From Actinokineospora enzanensis DSM 44649 (GTDB lineage: Bacteria; Actinomycetota; Actinomycetes; Mycobacteriales; Pseudonocardiaceae), in contig NZ_KB894411.1 of NCBI RefSeq assembly GCF_000374445.1, positions 157,852-221,851 of the forward strand: a stretch of 64,000 nt of DNA, written 5' to 3'. The notes beneath the pieces were generated by a model, which had not been told where the DNA came from, did no database searches, and worked only from the letters and a program-made list of their open reading frames with translations. The translations under genes and the position numbers were made by a program. Positions within the stretch are counted from its first letter, which is position 1; each line of letters begins with the position of its first letter. Of the stretch, positions 52,659-61,245 are shown one piece after another.

Positions 52659-53060
52659 CTACGGGCGCACGATCGCGATGGCCTTGCCCAGCACGGAACG
52701 ACCGTCGAACCGGGCGTCCAGGTTGACCCGGACGGTGCCATCGTCGTTGATCGCGCCCACCTTGCCGGACAGCTCCACCAGCGCACCCTGGTCGTCGTTG
52801 GGCACGACCACGGGCCTGGTGAACCGGGCCGAGTAGTCCACCAGCGCGCCCATGCCCCAGTCGGTCACGACCCGGCCCGCCAGCGCCATGGTCAGCATCC
52901 CGTGCGCGATCACGTCCGGCAGCCCGACCCCGCGCGCGAAACCCTCGTTCCAGTGGATCGGGTTGAAGTCCATCGCGGCCCCGGCGTACCGCACCAGGGC
53001 GGCCCGGCTGATGCGGACCTGCAGCGGCGGCAGGACGTCGCCCACCTGGATCCCGCTCAC
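52659..53060 (-). CDS. hadB: MaoC-family dehydratase, HadB-like
   Basis: The 133-residue hot-dog-fold protein carries the hydratase motif DFNPIHW with Asp31 and His36, the catalytic dyad of (3R)-hydroxyacyl-ACP dehydratases. Its start overlaps hadA by 4 nt, and the two are expected to form a heterodimer acting on 3-hydroxyacyl thioesters. The order rpmG-hadA-hadB near secE is that of the mycobacterial FAS-II locus. Mycolic acids are not expected in Pseudonocardiaceae, so the chain length or substrate is open. Confidence 0.85.
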   Translation of the reverse strand: MSGIQVGDVLPPLQVRISRAALVRYAGAAMDFNPIHWNEGFARGVGLPDVIAHGMLTMALAGRVVTDWGMGALVDYSARFTRPVVVPNDDQGALVELSGKVGAINDDGTVRVNLDARFDGRSVLGKAIAIVRP

Positions 53061-53515
53061 GCCGCCCCCTCGTCCGCGTCCCGCACGACCAGCTGAGCGC
53101 GGGTGGTGATCCGCCGCTCGCCCTCGACCGTGGTGATCTCCGCCCGGAACGAGATGAAGTCGTTGCCCGCGCGGCTCATGATGTTGTCGACCACGGTGTG
53201 CACGGACAGCCGGTCACCCGCCACCACCGGGTGGTAGTAGGTGAACCCCTGGTCCCCGTGCACCATCCGGGAGTAGTCCAGGCCGAGGTCCGGGTCATTG
53301 ACGATCTTGTTGATAGCGTCCAGGTTCACGATCATCGTGAAGGTCGGCGGCGCGATCACGTCCCGGTAGCCCAACGCACGGGCGGCTTCCTGGTCAAGGT
53401 ACTCCGGTCGGAGGTCGCCGATCGCCTCCGCGAACTCCCGGATCTTCTCCCGTCCGACCTCGTAGATCCGGTCCGCCGGGTACTCCCGCCCCGAGAACGA
53501 CTCATCCAACGCCAC
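53057..53515 (-). CDS. hadA: MaoC-family dehydratase, HadA-like
   Basis: The 152-residue hot-dog-fold protein starts at GTG 53515 (MALDESFSGREYPADRIYEV). It carries the FAS1-type N-terminal MaoC pattern (FAEAIGDLRPEYLDQEAARA; APPTFTMIVNLDA) without the His of the catalytic dyad, as in HadA, the non-catalytic partner. Coupled to hadB by ATGA-type overlap. Confidence 0.85.
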   Translation of the reverse strand: MALDESFSGREYPADRIYEVGREKIREFAEAIGDLRPEYLDQEAARALGYRDVIAPPTFTMIVNLDAINKIVNDPDLGLDYSRMVHGDQGFTYYHPVVAGDRLSVHTVVDNIMSRAGNDFISFRAEITTVEGERRITTRAQLVVRDADEGAA

Positions 53516-53664
53516 GCCAGAACCCTACCCAACTCACACCAGACGCCTGGGCGCCCGACCGACTCCGTAGACACCACAAAGGGCCGCACCCAGGCATTCC
53601 CGGGCAACGGCCCCCGCAGCACACCCAACGCAGGCCCCACCGGCGAACCCGGCGGGCCGATGCG

Positions 53665-53829
53665 TCAGCGAGTCTCCTTGTGCAGCTTGTGCGACCCGCA
53701 GTTCGGGCAGAACTTCTTCATCTCCAGCCGATCCGGGTCATTGCGCCGGTTCTTCTTGGTGATGTAGTTCCGGTGCTTGCAGACCTCACACGCCAGCGTG
53801 ATCTTCGGCCGCACGTCAGTAGAGGCCAC
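53665..53829 (-). CDS. rpmG: 50S ribosomal protein L33 (zinc form)
   Basis: The start at GTG 53829, with AAGGGTGG upstream, gives the 54-residue [20 protein letters not shown] ending SHKLHKETR. Two CxxC pairs (CEVC, CPNC) mark the zinc-binding form. A longer frame to 54033 is rejected as unconserved. Confidence 0.96.
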   Translation of the reverse strand: MASTDVRPKITLACEVCKHRNYITKKNRRNDPDRLEMKKFCPNCGSHKLHKETR

Positions 53830-53927
53830 AACAACCACCCTTCCCAAAGTCAAAGTCCCAGCGAACCCCACCCACCCACAGACCCGACCGAGGCCCAAGG
53901 GAACCGGCACCTGGCAAGCGAAGCGAG

Positions 53928-53987
53928 CCAGACCCCGGGGGTCCGGGGGCTTGCCCCCGGCTGGGGGTCTGGGGGGCTCGGCCCCCC
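53928..53987. repeat. Cluster of GC-rich hairpins between rpmG and tRNA-Met
   Basis: Nested and adjacent inverted repeats are present. CCAGACCCC (53928-53936) pairs with GGGGTCTGG (53964-53972). Inside it CCGGGGG (53943-53949) pairs with CCCCCGG (53954-53960). Next to it GGGGGGC-TCG-GCCCCCC (53971-53987) forms a third stem. Flanking AAGCGAAGCGA / ATGGCGAAGCGA are similar. It looks like a dispersed palindromic element and/or processing hairpin. Confidence 0.6.
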
Positions 53988-54048
53988 AGAACAATGGCGA
54001 AGCGACCAGGCCAACACCACCAGGTGTTGGCACAGTTCACCCATCGCG

Positions 54049-54121
54049 TAGCGGTGGCCGGACTTGAACCGGCGACACAGCGATTATGAGCCGCTTGCTC
54101 TACCGACTGAGCTACACCGCT
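54049..54121 (-). tRNA. tRNA-Met (CAT)
   Basis: A 73-nt cloverleaf with acceptor AGCGGTG / CACCGCT, discriminator A, anticodon loop CTCATAA and T-arm GCCGG-TTCAAGT-CCGGC. The A-T first pair and lack of initiator features mark it as the elongator or an Ile-type CAU; elongator Met fits the location upstream of rpmG. Confidence 0.93.
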
Positions 54122-54183
54122 TCGACATGGTTCAAGCCGCGTCACACCGCCGATGTTCCCGGTGTACCGCGGCAGAACCGTCG

Positions 54184-54256
54184 AGCCCCTTTACGGAATC
54201 GAACCGTAGACCTTCTCCTTACCATGGAGACGCTCTGCCGACTGAGCTAAAGGGGC
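54184..54256 (-). tRNA. tRNA-Thr (GGT)
   Basis: A 73-nt cloverleaf with acceptor GCCCCTT / AAGGGGC, discriminator T, anticodon loop ATGGTAA and T-arm TACGG-TTCGATT-CCGTA. It lies 62 nt upstream of tRNA-Met and is probably co-transcribed with it. Confidence 0.95.
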
Positions 54257-54320
54257 GTCGTCCCTGGGGACGGGCGTAACTTTACACATCCTCCCGGCAG
54301 GCTCAAAACCGGGGGTGGGT

Positions 54321-56993
54321 TCAGGCGATCAAGGTGAGCACCGTCTCGTCGCGCAGGCCCCTGGCCTGCGTCGTCCTTGCCTGCAGCCAGGCTTCAAGGC
54401 GGCTCTCGGACAGCGGCCGGGAGATCAGGTAGCCCTGCGCGACATCGCAGCCCATGCCCGCGAGCTGGTCCCGGGCGGCGTCGTCCTCGACACCCTCGGC
54501 GACCACGGTCAGCCCGAGCGAGTGACCGAGTTCCACGATGGAGCGAACCACCGCGAGGTCGCCCAGATCGGTGCCCATGCCGAGCACAAAACTCTTGTCG
54601 ATCTTCACCTCGTCCACCGGCAGCTGCCGCAGGTAGGCCAGCGAGGAGTAGCCGGTGCCGAAGTCGTCCACGGCGAGCACGACGCCGAGGGCGTGCAGCC
54701 TGCGCAGCACGGGCAGGGCCCGCTGCGGGTCGGCCATCACACCGGACTCGGTCAGCTCCAGGGTGAGCAGCTCGGGCGGCACGTCGTGGCGTTTGAGGGC
54801 GTCGGCGACCCGGTCCGGGAAGGCGGGGTCGTCGAGGCTGCGCACGGACAGGTTGACCGCGGCGGCGATGCGCAGGCCCCGGTCCATCCACTTGCGGACC
54901 CGGATCAGCGCCTGGTCCATGACGAACCCGGTGAGCGCGTCGACCAGGCCCGCGGCCTCCACGGCAGGCACGAACTCGTCCGGGTCGAGCCTGCCGAACT
55001 CGGGGTGCCGCCAGCGGACCAGCGCCTCCACCCCGAGCACCTGTCTGCTGGGCAGCGCCACCTTGGGCTGGTAGTGCACCTTGACCTGCCCGGTCTCCAG
55101 CGCCTGCCGGAACTGGGTGACCAGTTGGAAACGGCGCAGGAAGATCTGCCCCATGGACGGCAGGTACGCGCGCACGGTGTCGCCTGCGGCGCGGGCCGCG
55201 CGGAGGGCGACGTCGGCGCGTTGCAGCAACGCGTCCACGTCGAGTTCGAGCGCGGTGCCGTCGCCGCTCTCCAGCGAGCGCGGCGAGGAGTAGCCGACCA
55301 CGGAGTTGGCCTCCACGGTCAGCCGGTCGACCGGGTACGGCGCGGCGAGGCCGGAACGCAGCCGTTCGGCGACCGCGTGCGCCTCCTCCCGGTCGGTCTC
55401 GACCAGCAGCGCGGCGAACTGGCCGCCCTCCAGCCGGGCCAGCGCGACGTCCGGGCCGAGCGCGTCGCGCAGCCTGCGGCCCGCGGCGACGACCATGCGG
55501 TCGCTCCAGGCGTAGCCGAGCGCGTCGCTGACCGTGGAGAGCACGTCGAGGTCGATCCGCAGCACGACCGAGTCGTGGTGCCTGCGCAGCGGTTCCCCGG
55601 CGGCGCGGCGGAACCCGGGCCGGTTGAGCAGGCCGGTCAGCGGGTCGTGGTAGGCGTCGTGCCGCAGGGTGGCGAGCAGCCTGCGGTTGTCCATGGCGGT
55701 GGCCAGGTGGCTGGCCATGGTGCCGATGAGCCGGGTGTCGGCCTGGCCGAACCCGCGCCAGCGGGAAAGCTTGTCGTGCGCCTCGACCACGCCGAGCAGG
55801 TGGCTGGCGCTGCGCAGCGGGATCACCAGTGCCTCGTCGGCACCGCGGCGGAGCAGGGCCTGGCGGATCTCCGGGGTGGCGTCGCCGCGGCGGAAGTGCC
55901 GCACGGTGGAGCCGGGCAGCCGCAGCAGCGCGTCCGCGCGGGAGCCGGTGGCCTCCACGTCGCGCACCTCGATCGGCAGCTCGTCGCCGGAGACCACGGT
56001 GTGTAGCGGCAGCTGCGGGTCGAAGCGCAGCCGGAGCACGACCCGGGCGGCACCCAGCTGGTCCTTGATCCGGTCGGCGATGACCTGCCACTCGTCGGTG
56101 TCGGTCACCTCGGCCACGTCGGCCGGGTCGCTGATGCCCAGCGACGGCTTGGCCGCGGCCTGGTGCCCGGAGCGGGCGACGATCAGGCTGACCTCGGAGA
56201 GCGCCTCCAGGTCGCGCTGTTCGCGCAGCAGCCCGGAGTACGCGATGTACAGCGCGGAGAGTCCGGCCAGGGCGAGCGCGAGCAGCGGCCAGCCTGCCTC
56301 GGCGTGCGCGACGACCTGGTAGCCGATGACGCCCATGGACGCGTTGACCAGGCCGAGGACCAGGGTGCGCAGCACCAGCCGGACGGCGGCGCCGAGCCGC
56401 ATCCGGCGACCGAGCACCCGGACGCAGACCAGCGCGAGCAGGGTGCTGGACATGGGCGCGGCCAGCGCGCCCGCGAGCGCGCCTGCCCAGGCTGGACCGA
56501 CGCCGACCAGGGCGTCGTTGACCCAGGTGGAGACGGCGAACGCGGCGGTGATCTCGATGACCATCGCGCCCGCGTTGTAGAGGATGCGGTCCTGGACCTT
56601 GCGGACCAGCAAGGTGCCGACGCCCGCCAGCAGGTGCGCGGCGAGGACGACCTCGAACGGGGCCACGAACAGGCCGATGACCAGCGGGATCTCGCAGAAG
56701 GTGATCGACCAGGACACGCCGCTGCGCACGTCGATGTTGATCGCCAGCTGCTCGGCCAGCAGGAAGCCGAGGGCCAGCAGCAGCCCGACCCACACCACCT
56801 GGGGCGTGACCCGCGGCGGTAACCACCAGGAGACGGCCGCGGCCGAGGTGATCGCCGAGACGAGCACGAAGACGGAGAAGAACAGGAACCGGCGATTCGG
56901 GGCGGGTTCCTCCGGCGGCCACTGCTGCCCCTCCGCGGCGGGCGCCTCCGGCGGCAGCGTGCCCTGTCCGGCCGCGCCAGGGTGGTCCGGCAT
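54321..56993 (-). CDS. Membrane GAF-GGDEF-EAL protein, probable c-di-GMP phosphodiesterase
   Basis: The 890-residue product has an N-terminal membrane sensor of ~7-8 helices (residues 35-255), a GAF-like domain (~265-440), a GGDEF-fold domain (~440-610) and an EAL domain (~615-875). The GGDEF signature is degenerate (LEGGQF, 521-526), so it should not make c-di-GMP. EAL residues look intact: Glu656 in VEALVRW, Asn714, Glu746, Asp776-Asp777 in DDFGTG, Lys797, Glu833 in VAEGVED. It therefore most likely hydrolyses c-di-GMP in response to a membrane or GAF signal. Monocistronic. Confidence 0.9.
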   Translation of the reverse strand: MPDHPGAAGQGTLPPEAPAAEGQQWPPEEPAPNRRFLFFSVFVLVSAITSAAAVSWWLPPRVTPQVVWVGLLLALGFLLAEQLAINIDVRSGVSWSITFCEIPLVIGLFVAPFEVVLAAHLLAGVGTLLVRKVQDRILYNAGAMVIEITAAFAVSTWVNDALVGVGPAWAGALAGALAAPMSSTLLALVCVRVLGRRMRLGAAVRLVLRTLVLGLVNASMGVIGYQVVAHAEAGWPLLALALAGLSALYIAYSGLLREQRDLEALSEVSLIVARSGHQAAAKPSLGISDPADVAEVTDTDEWQVIADRIKDQLGAARVVLRLRFDPQLPLHTVVSGDELPIEVRDVEATGSRADALLRLPGSTVRHFRRGDATPEIRQALLRRGADEALVIPLRSASHLLGVVEAHDKLSRWRGFGQADTRLIGTMASHLATAMDNRRLLATLRHDAYHDPLTGLLNRPGFRRAAGEPLRRHHDSVVLRIDLDVLSTVSDALGYAWSDRMVVAAGRRLRDALGPDVALARLEGGQFAALLVETDREEAHAVAERLRSGLAAPYPVDRLTVEANSVVGYSSPRSLESGDGTALELDVDALLQRADVALRAARAAGDTVRAYLPSMGQIFLRRFQLVTQFRQALETGQVKVHYQPKVALPSRQVLGVEALVRWRHPEFGRLDPDEFVPAVEAAGLVDALTGFVMDQALIRVRKWMDRGLRIAAAVNLSVRSLDDPAFPDRVADALKRHDVPPELLTLELTESGVMADPQRALPVLRRLHALGVVLAVDDFGTGYSSLAYLRQLPVDEVKIDKSFVLGMGTDLGDLAVVRSIVELGHSLGLTVVAEGVEDDAARDQLAGMGCDVAQGYLISRPLSESRLEAWLQARTTQARGLRDETVLTLIA

Positions 56994-57139
56994 TGCAACC
57001 TCCTCGAACGGCCGCGTGGTGGCCCTGCTGGCCTGCCCCGCACCTGGGCGGGCACCCCGACGGCCCGCTGACTGTACCCCGATCAGGCGAAAGAGGCACG
57101 TGTGCTAGTTACTCGCGGACACCACCCGGCCGAGCGGGT

Positions 57140-57907
57140 TCAGCAGCCGAGACGGCCGGACAAGACGGTCACGGCCCGCCCGGTGAGCAGTGCCCTGGCC
57201 CCGGACACGGCCACCTCCACGGTCCCGCCCCGAGCCGAGAGTTGCTTGCCGACCAGCAACGACTTGCCAAGCACTGGCGCCCAGTAGGCACCGAGGGCGC
57301 AGTGCGCGGAGCCGGTCACCGGGTCCTCATCGATCCCGTAGGCGGGGTAGAAGCACCGGCTGGCGAAGTCGGCCCCCTGGTCACCGGGTGCGGTGACAAT
57401 CACTCCTCTGGAGGAACCCCGAACAAACGCAGCGAAATCAGGCCGCACCCCCCGTACTTCATCGGCGGAGGCCACCCGCACCAGGAAATCGTCCCGCCCG
57501 CGCGCCGCGTCCATGATCGTCACCCCCGGCAGCGCGCCCGCCAGGAACCCGGGCGGCTCGATCGGTTCAAGACTGTCCAACGGGAAGTCGAGCTCGATCC
57601 CCCGCGCCGTCCCCTTGGCCGTCAACACGCCACTGCGAGTCGCGAACCGCCGCTCACCCCCGAGGATGTGCGCCGCCGCGAGCGTCGCGTGCCCACAGAG
57701 ATCGACCTCGGCGACCGGCGTGAACCACCGCAGCGGAATCGGGTCGTCTCCCCGCACATCCACGAAGGCCGTCTCCGACAGGTTCATCTCGGCCGCGACC
57801 GACTGCCGCCACCCGTCGGACCGCTCCTCGTCCAGCAGCACCACGGCCGCCGGGTTCCCCCGGAACACCTCATCGGCGAACGCATCGACCACGAAGACCT
57901 CGACCAT
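57140..57907 (-). CDS. PhzF-family isomerase-like protein
   Basis: The start at ATG 57907 gives 255 residues opening MVEVFVVDAFADEVFRGNPA. The PhzF/diaminopimelate-epimerase fold is shown by GNPAAVVLL, the catalytic-position Glu45 in MNLSETAFV and DEDPVTGSAHCALG. Family members are isomerases or epimerases; the phenazine member acts on DHHA, but no phenazine genes are nearby, so the substrate is unknown. Confidence 0.88.
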   Translation of the reverse strand: MVEVFVVDAFADEVFRGNPAAVVLLDEERSDGWRQSVAAEMNLSETAFVDVRGDDPIPLRWFTPVAEVDLCGHATLAAAHILGGERRFATRSGVLTAKGTARGIELDFPLDSLEPIEPPGFLAGALPGVTIMDAARGRDDFLVRVASADEVRGVRPDFAAFVRGSSRGVIVTAPGDQGADFASRCFYPAYGIDEDPVTGSAHCALGAYWAPVLGKSLLVGKQLSARGGTVEVAVSGARALLTGRAVTVLSGRLGC

Positions 57908-57949
57908 CCCCCGACGGTACCGACGCCCCGCCTCCCCCAAACCCTCCGA

Positions 57950-58897
57950 TCAGCCCATCCCCTCCCACCTCAGCAGATCCTCGATCTCCGCCCGCACATC
58001 CACCGCGGGCTCGGTCTCCACCTCCCCTTTCACCCGCCGCCAGGTCGCCACCACCCGCCCATCGACCACCACGACCGGCATCACGAACCCGCCCCCGGTC
58101 CACACCCGCCCGCGCATCTCCGCAGGCACGACCTCCCGAGACCGATACCCCAACAGGTACGGATCGAAATGCCCCAACAACCGCACGACCCCTGAACCGG
58201 CTACAGGCACGGGCTCCACCTCGCGGAACCCTTTCCGTGCGACCCCCAATGGCAACCCCGACCACGCCGCGAAGTCCTCGGCAGCAGCAGGCGCGTGCCC
58301 GGCCACATACCGCTCCGCCAACCGCTCCACCGCGGCATCCGCATCCACCGCGGGCCCCGGATCGAACCGCACATAGGTCGGTTCCGTATCCGACCGATCC
58401 GGCCCGCGCCGGATCCGACCGGTCATCGCCGCGTACGCCAACACATGCGCGGGCGCCTGGCTCTTCACGTCGATCTCGATCCCCGCCGAGGCCAGCCGAG
58501 CCATCAGCTCGGCCCGGTTCGCGGGTTCGTCCGTCGCGACGATCTCCGCCGCCTCCTCCACCACGTCGTCGGCCAGCCCGAGCCGATGCCGCCGCCCGCG
58601 CAGCCCATGCGCGAACCGAGGCCCGAGCAGCGACACGACCCACCCGGCGTCCTCCGCCGCGAGCATGTGCAACGTGCCGCGCATGGCCCAGGTGCGCACC
58701 ACCTCACCGGAAGCAACCGCACTGTCCACATCGGACCGAGTCAAGCCCTGGGTACGCACCCGGATAGCCAACCGCGCCATCCGGACGTCCTGCGACTGAA
58801 CGGCGACCACGCGCCGAACCGCATCGACCACGGTCGTCACCCGCGGATCCGCCAACCCCTGGGACACCATGCGCGCGGACACCATGCGCGTGATCAC
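57950..58897 (-). CDS. Winged helix DNA-binding domain protein (HTH_42 type)
   Basis: The start at GTG 58897 overlaps the VOC gene stop (GTGA), giving 315 residues. The ATG at 58885 is an alternative. Landmarks of the AlkZ/YcaQ-like winged-helix family are visible: VAVQSQDVRMARLAIRVRT, TWAMRGTLHMLAAEDAGWV, FDPYLLGYRSR and MPVVVVDGRVVATWRR. YcaQ/AlkZ relatives are DNA glycosylases for crosslinks or alkylated bases. This protein belongs to the broader family, and I cannot assign catalysis. Confidence 0.82.
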   Translation of the reverse strand: MITRMVSARMVSQGLADPRVTTVVDAVRRVVAVQSQDVRMARLAIRVRTQGLTRSDVDSAVASGEVVRTWAMRGTLHMLAAEDAGWVVSLLGPRFAHGLRGRRHRLGLADDVVEEAAEIVATDEPANRAELMARLASAGIEIDVKSQAPAHVLAYAAMTGRIRRGPDRSDTEPTYVRFDPGPAVDADAAVERLAERYVAGHAPAAAEDFAAWSGLPLGVARKGFREVEPVPVAGSGVVRLLGHFDPYLLGYRSREVVPAEMRGRVWTGGGFVMPVVVVDGRVVATWRRVKGEVETEPAVDVRAEIEDLLRWEGMG

Positions 58898-59307
58898 CAC
58901 GCGAACAGCCGGTCCGGATCGGCCAATGCCTTGAACTCCAGCGCGTTGCCCGCCGGGTCGCGCAGGAACATCGTCCACTGCTCGCCCGGCTCCCCGGCGA
59001 ACCGCACCCGCGGCTCGGTCTCGAACGCCACGTCCGCCGCGCGCAGCCGGTCCACGAACCGGTGAAACTCGGTGATGTCCAGCACCAGACCGAAGTGCGG
59101 CACCGGGACGCCGTGCCCGTCGACCGCGCCCGCGACCGCCTCCCGCCGCTCGGCGAGATGGGTCACGACCTGGTGTCCGGCGAGGTCCCAGTCGATCCAG
59201 GTGTCGGCCGCGCGCCCCTGCGGGCAGCCAAGCACCTCCCCGTAGAAGCGCCGCGCGGCGGTGAGATCGTCGACCGGGATGGCGAGGTGGAACGCGGGTC
59301 GGCCCAT
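58894..59307 (-). CDS. VOC-family (glyoxalase/bleomycin-resistance fold) protein
   Basis: The 137-residue product MGRPAFHLAIPVDDLTAARR has two beta-alpha-beta-beta-beta modules with metal-ligand positions His7, His in VPHFGLVLD and Glu in NALEFKAL. Substrate unknown. It is coupled to the winged-helix gene by a 4-nt overlap. Confidence 0.85.
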   Translation of the reverse strand: MGRPAFHLAIPVDDLTAARRFYGEVLGCPQGRAADTWIDWDLAGHQVVTHLAERREAVAGAVDGHGVPVPHFGLVLDITEFHRFVDRLRAADVAFETEPRVRFAGEPGEQWTMFLRDPAGNALEFKALADPDRLFAW

Positions 59308-59343
59308 CCCATGACGGTACCGGCGAAAATTCTTCGTCGGCCG

Positions 59344-59374
59344 CGGCAACCTTTCCCGGTGCCGCCCCGGTCTA
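59344..59374 (+). promoter_or_regulatory. Candidate ECF promoter of the SigE-family operon
   Basis: CGGCAACC (59344-59351) and CGGTCTA (59368-59374), separated by 16 nt, resemble the GGCAACC-N16-CGTCTA-type promoters that I associate with this sigma-factor family. Location 40 nt before the sigma gene suggests autoregulation. This is pattern-based only. Confidence 0.4.
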
Positions 59375-59413
59375 GGGGGTGAACTGGGTCGATACAGCCC
59401 GGGAGGAGGCGGT

Positions 59414-60007
59414 GTGCGCGGCGGCGAGGCCCGCTTCGACGACTTCGTGCGGCAGCGGTACGACCAGCTGCTGCGCTACGCCGTCATGCTGACCGGCCGC
59501 CGGTGGGACGCCGAGGAGATCGTGCAGGAGGCGCTGCTGCGCTGCCTGCGCCGATGGCGCCGGGTACCCGCCGAGAACGAGGTCGCCTACGCCCGCAAGG
59601 CGATCTACCACGAGTTCCTGCGCCAGGCGAAGCGCAGGCCGCAGGTGGCGCTGGACGAGCTCGTCGAGCAGGCCGACCTGGCCGAGCTCGCGGACCTCGC
59701 GGGCGAGGTGGTCGGGCGCGACCACGTGCTGGTCCTGCTGCAGCAGCTGCCGCCCCGACAGCGCGCGGCGGTGCTGGCGCGGGTCGTGTGGGACCTGTCC
59801 GAGGCGCAGACGGCCATCGAGCTGGACTGCTCGGTCGGCACGGTCAAATCGCTCACCAGTCGCGGGATGGCGCGGGCGCGGCAGGTGTTGGCGGAACAGC
59901 AGGCGACGGCACCGGGAGGAGGGGAACATGATGGCCGACGAGCGGGACGACGCGGTGTACCGGATGCGCGGGCAGCTCACCAGCCTGGACGTGCGCACAG
60001 CACCTGA
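59414..60007 (+). CDS. SigE-family ECF RNA polymerase sigma factor
   Basis: The start at GTG 59414 follows GGGAGGAGGC. The 197-residue product has sigma region 2 (FDDFVRQRYDQLLRYAVMLT; WDAEEIVQEALLRCLRRW) and region 4 (LPPRQRAAVLARVVWDLSEA; SVGTVKSLTSRGMARARQVL). The last ~26 residues are Arg/Gly/Ala-rich and overlap the next gene by 80 nt in another frame, so this tail is probably not functional. The downstream single-pass membrane protein is a likely signalling partner. Confidence 0.9.
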   Translation: MRGGEARFDDFVRQRYDQLLRYAVMLTGRRWDAEEIVQEALLRCLRRWRRVPAENEVAYARKAIYHEFLRQAKRRPQVALDELVEQADLAELADLAGEVVGRDHVLVLLQQLPPRQRAAVLARVVWDLSEAQTAIELDCSVGTVKSLTSRGMARARQVLAEQQATAPGGGEHDGRRAGRRGVPDARAAHQPGRAHST

Positions 60008-61172
60008 GCACGTCGAGCGGGTACTGCGCGAGCTGCACGGGCGCAGGCGGGACCAACGTCAGCAGCGGATGCAGATGCTGGCCGCGGTGGCGGTCGTCGT
60101 GGTCGCGGTGGCCGGGGCGTTCGCGGTAGCCGCGCGCACCGAGGGGGTGCCGGGGAAGATGGACACCGCGGTCGGGCCGACCCCGGTGACGGAATGGCCG
60201 GTGCGTGGGGAACTGGCCGGGGACAAGACGTTGCTCCGGCACGCCGAGGACATCTGGCAGGCGTCGGCGACACCGCCCGAGGGGCCGGTGCACGCGCTGT
60301 TCGCGGGGATGTCGCCGAACCACACCTCCAGCGTGATCGCGGTGGCGTTGGCGGCGGACGTGCCGGACGGACCCGACCAGGTCGCGTTCGTGACCACGCC
60401 GGTCGACACCGACGGCAAGCCGGACAAGGACAAACTGCTGCTGCGCGCGTTGACCACGGTCGCGCCGGGACAGCAGGGCGTCGGCTTCCTGGCCGCGCAT
60501 CCCGCGGGCGTCGACGACCCGATCCCGGACAACGGCAGCTTCGGGCTGGCGCTGGCCGCGCCGCGGACCGCCGACGCCGCGGTGCGCACCAGCATGGTCG
60601 ACCGCGAGGACGCGATGAGCCCGAGCATCGAGCCCGGCGTGCTGTGGCCGGTGTTCGAGTACGGCGTCGGCGCCTGGAACGCCACCCTGGACGTGCTGGC
60701 CGCGGCCGAGGTGCGGCCCAAGTCGTACCCGCTGGCCGCGGGCGTGGACGACCCGGACGTCGGACCGGTCGAGCTGCGCGGGCCGGAGAACGCGCTGCGC
60801 GCGGTCGGGCCGGGGATCCGGGTCGGCGACCTGATCGCCATCCCGGACGGGCTGGTCGGGGTGGTGCGCGACGCCGACGGCACCGTCGACACCCGGCTGA
60901 CCTCGGTCGGCGGCGTCGGCGAGGTCCAGGTCGCGATCACCCGCATCCCGGGCAGCCTGGTGGACGACGAGAGCGGCGGCACCCGGTTCGTGCCGTCCGC
61001 GCTGGCGCCCGCGGAGATCAACCCGGGGAACCGGCTGGTGGTGAGCGCCGCCGAGCACCCGGAGGTGTCGTTGAACGTCGCCGTGCTGGACGGCACGGCG
61101 GGGAACTGGCTCGCCCGGCGCGCCGCCGACCCCGGTTCCGGGCAGGCCGCGCTGCGGATCAGGGTGCGGTGA
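59928..61172 (+). CDS. Single-pass membrane protein paired with the sigma factor
   Basis: The 414-residue product (ATG 59928, or 59931) follows GGGAGGAGGGG. It has ~47 cytoplasmic residues rich in Arg/Gln (HVERVLRELHGRRRDQRQQR), a membrane helix (~50-69, MLAAVAVVVVAVAGAFAVAA) and a ~345-residue extracytoplasmic domain of unknown fold. The topology and the overlap with the sigma gene suggest an anti-sigma or sensor role, but no zinc anti-sigma motif (HxxxCxxC) is present. Confidence 0.78.
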   Translation: MMADERDDAVYRMRGQLTSLDVRTAPEHVERVLRELHGRRRDQRQQRMQMLAAVAVVVVAVAGAFAVAARTEGVPGKMDTAVGPTPVTEWPVRGELAGDKTLLRHAEDIWQASATPPEGPVHALFAGMSPNHTSSVIAVALAADVPDGPDQVAFVTTPVDTDGKPDKDKLLLRALTTVAPGQQGVGFLAAHPAGVDDPIPDNGSFGLALAAPRTADAAVRTSMVDREDAMSPSIEPGVLWPVFEYGVGAWNATLDVLAAAEVRPKSYPLAAGVDDPDVGPVELRGPENALRAVGPGIRVGDLIAIPDGLVGVVRDADGTVDTRLTSVGGVGEVQVAITRIPGSLVDDESGGTRFVPSALAPAEINPGNRLVVSAAEHPEVSLNVAVLDGTAGNWLARRAADPGSGQAALRIRVR

Positions 61173-61245
61173 GCCGGTGTCGAGGAGGCCCGCGGGCAGG
61201 ACGGGGACGGGGTGGCCGGTGCCGCCCCGTCCCCGGGCGCCCCGG

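Noticed and set aside
54394..57099. A 901-codon minus-strand frame overlapping the EAL protein
   Set aside because: It is the neighbouring frame of the EAL gene, extremely Arg/Gly/Ala-rich and without motifs.
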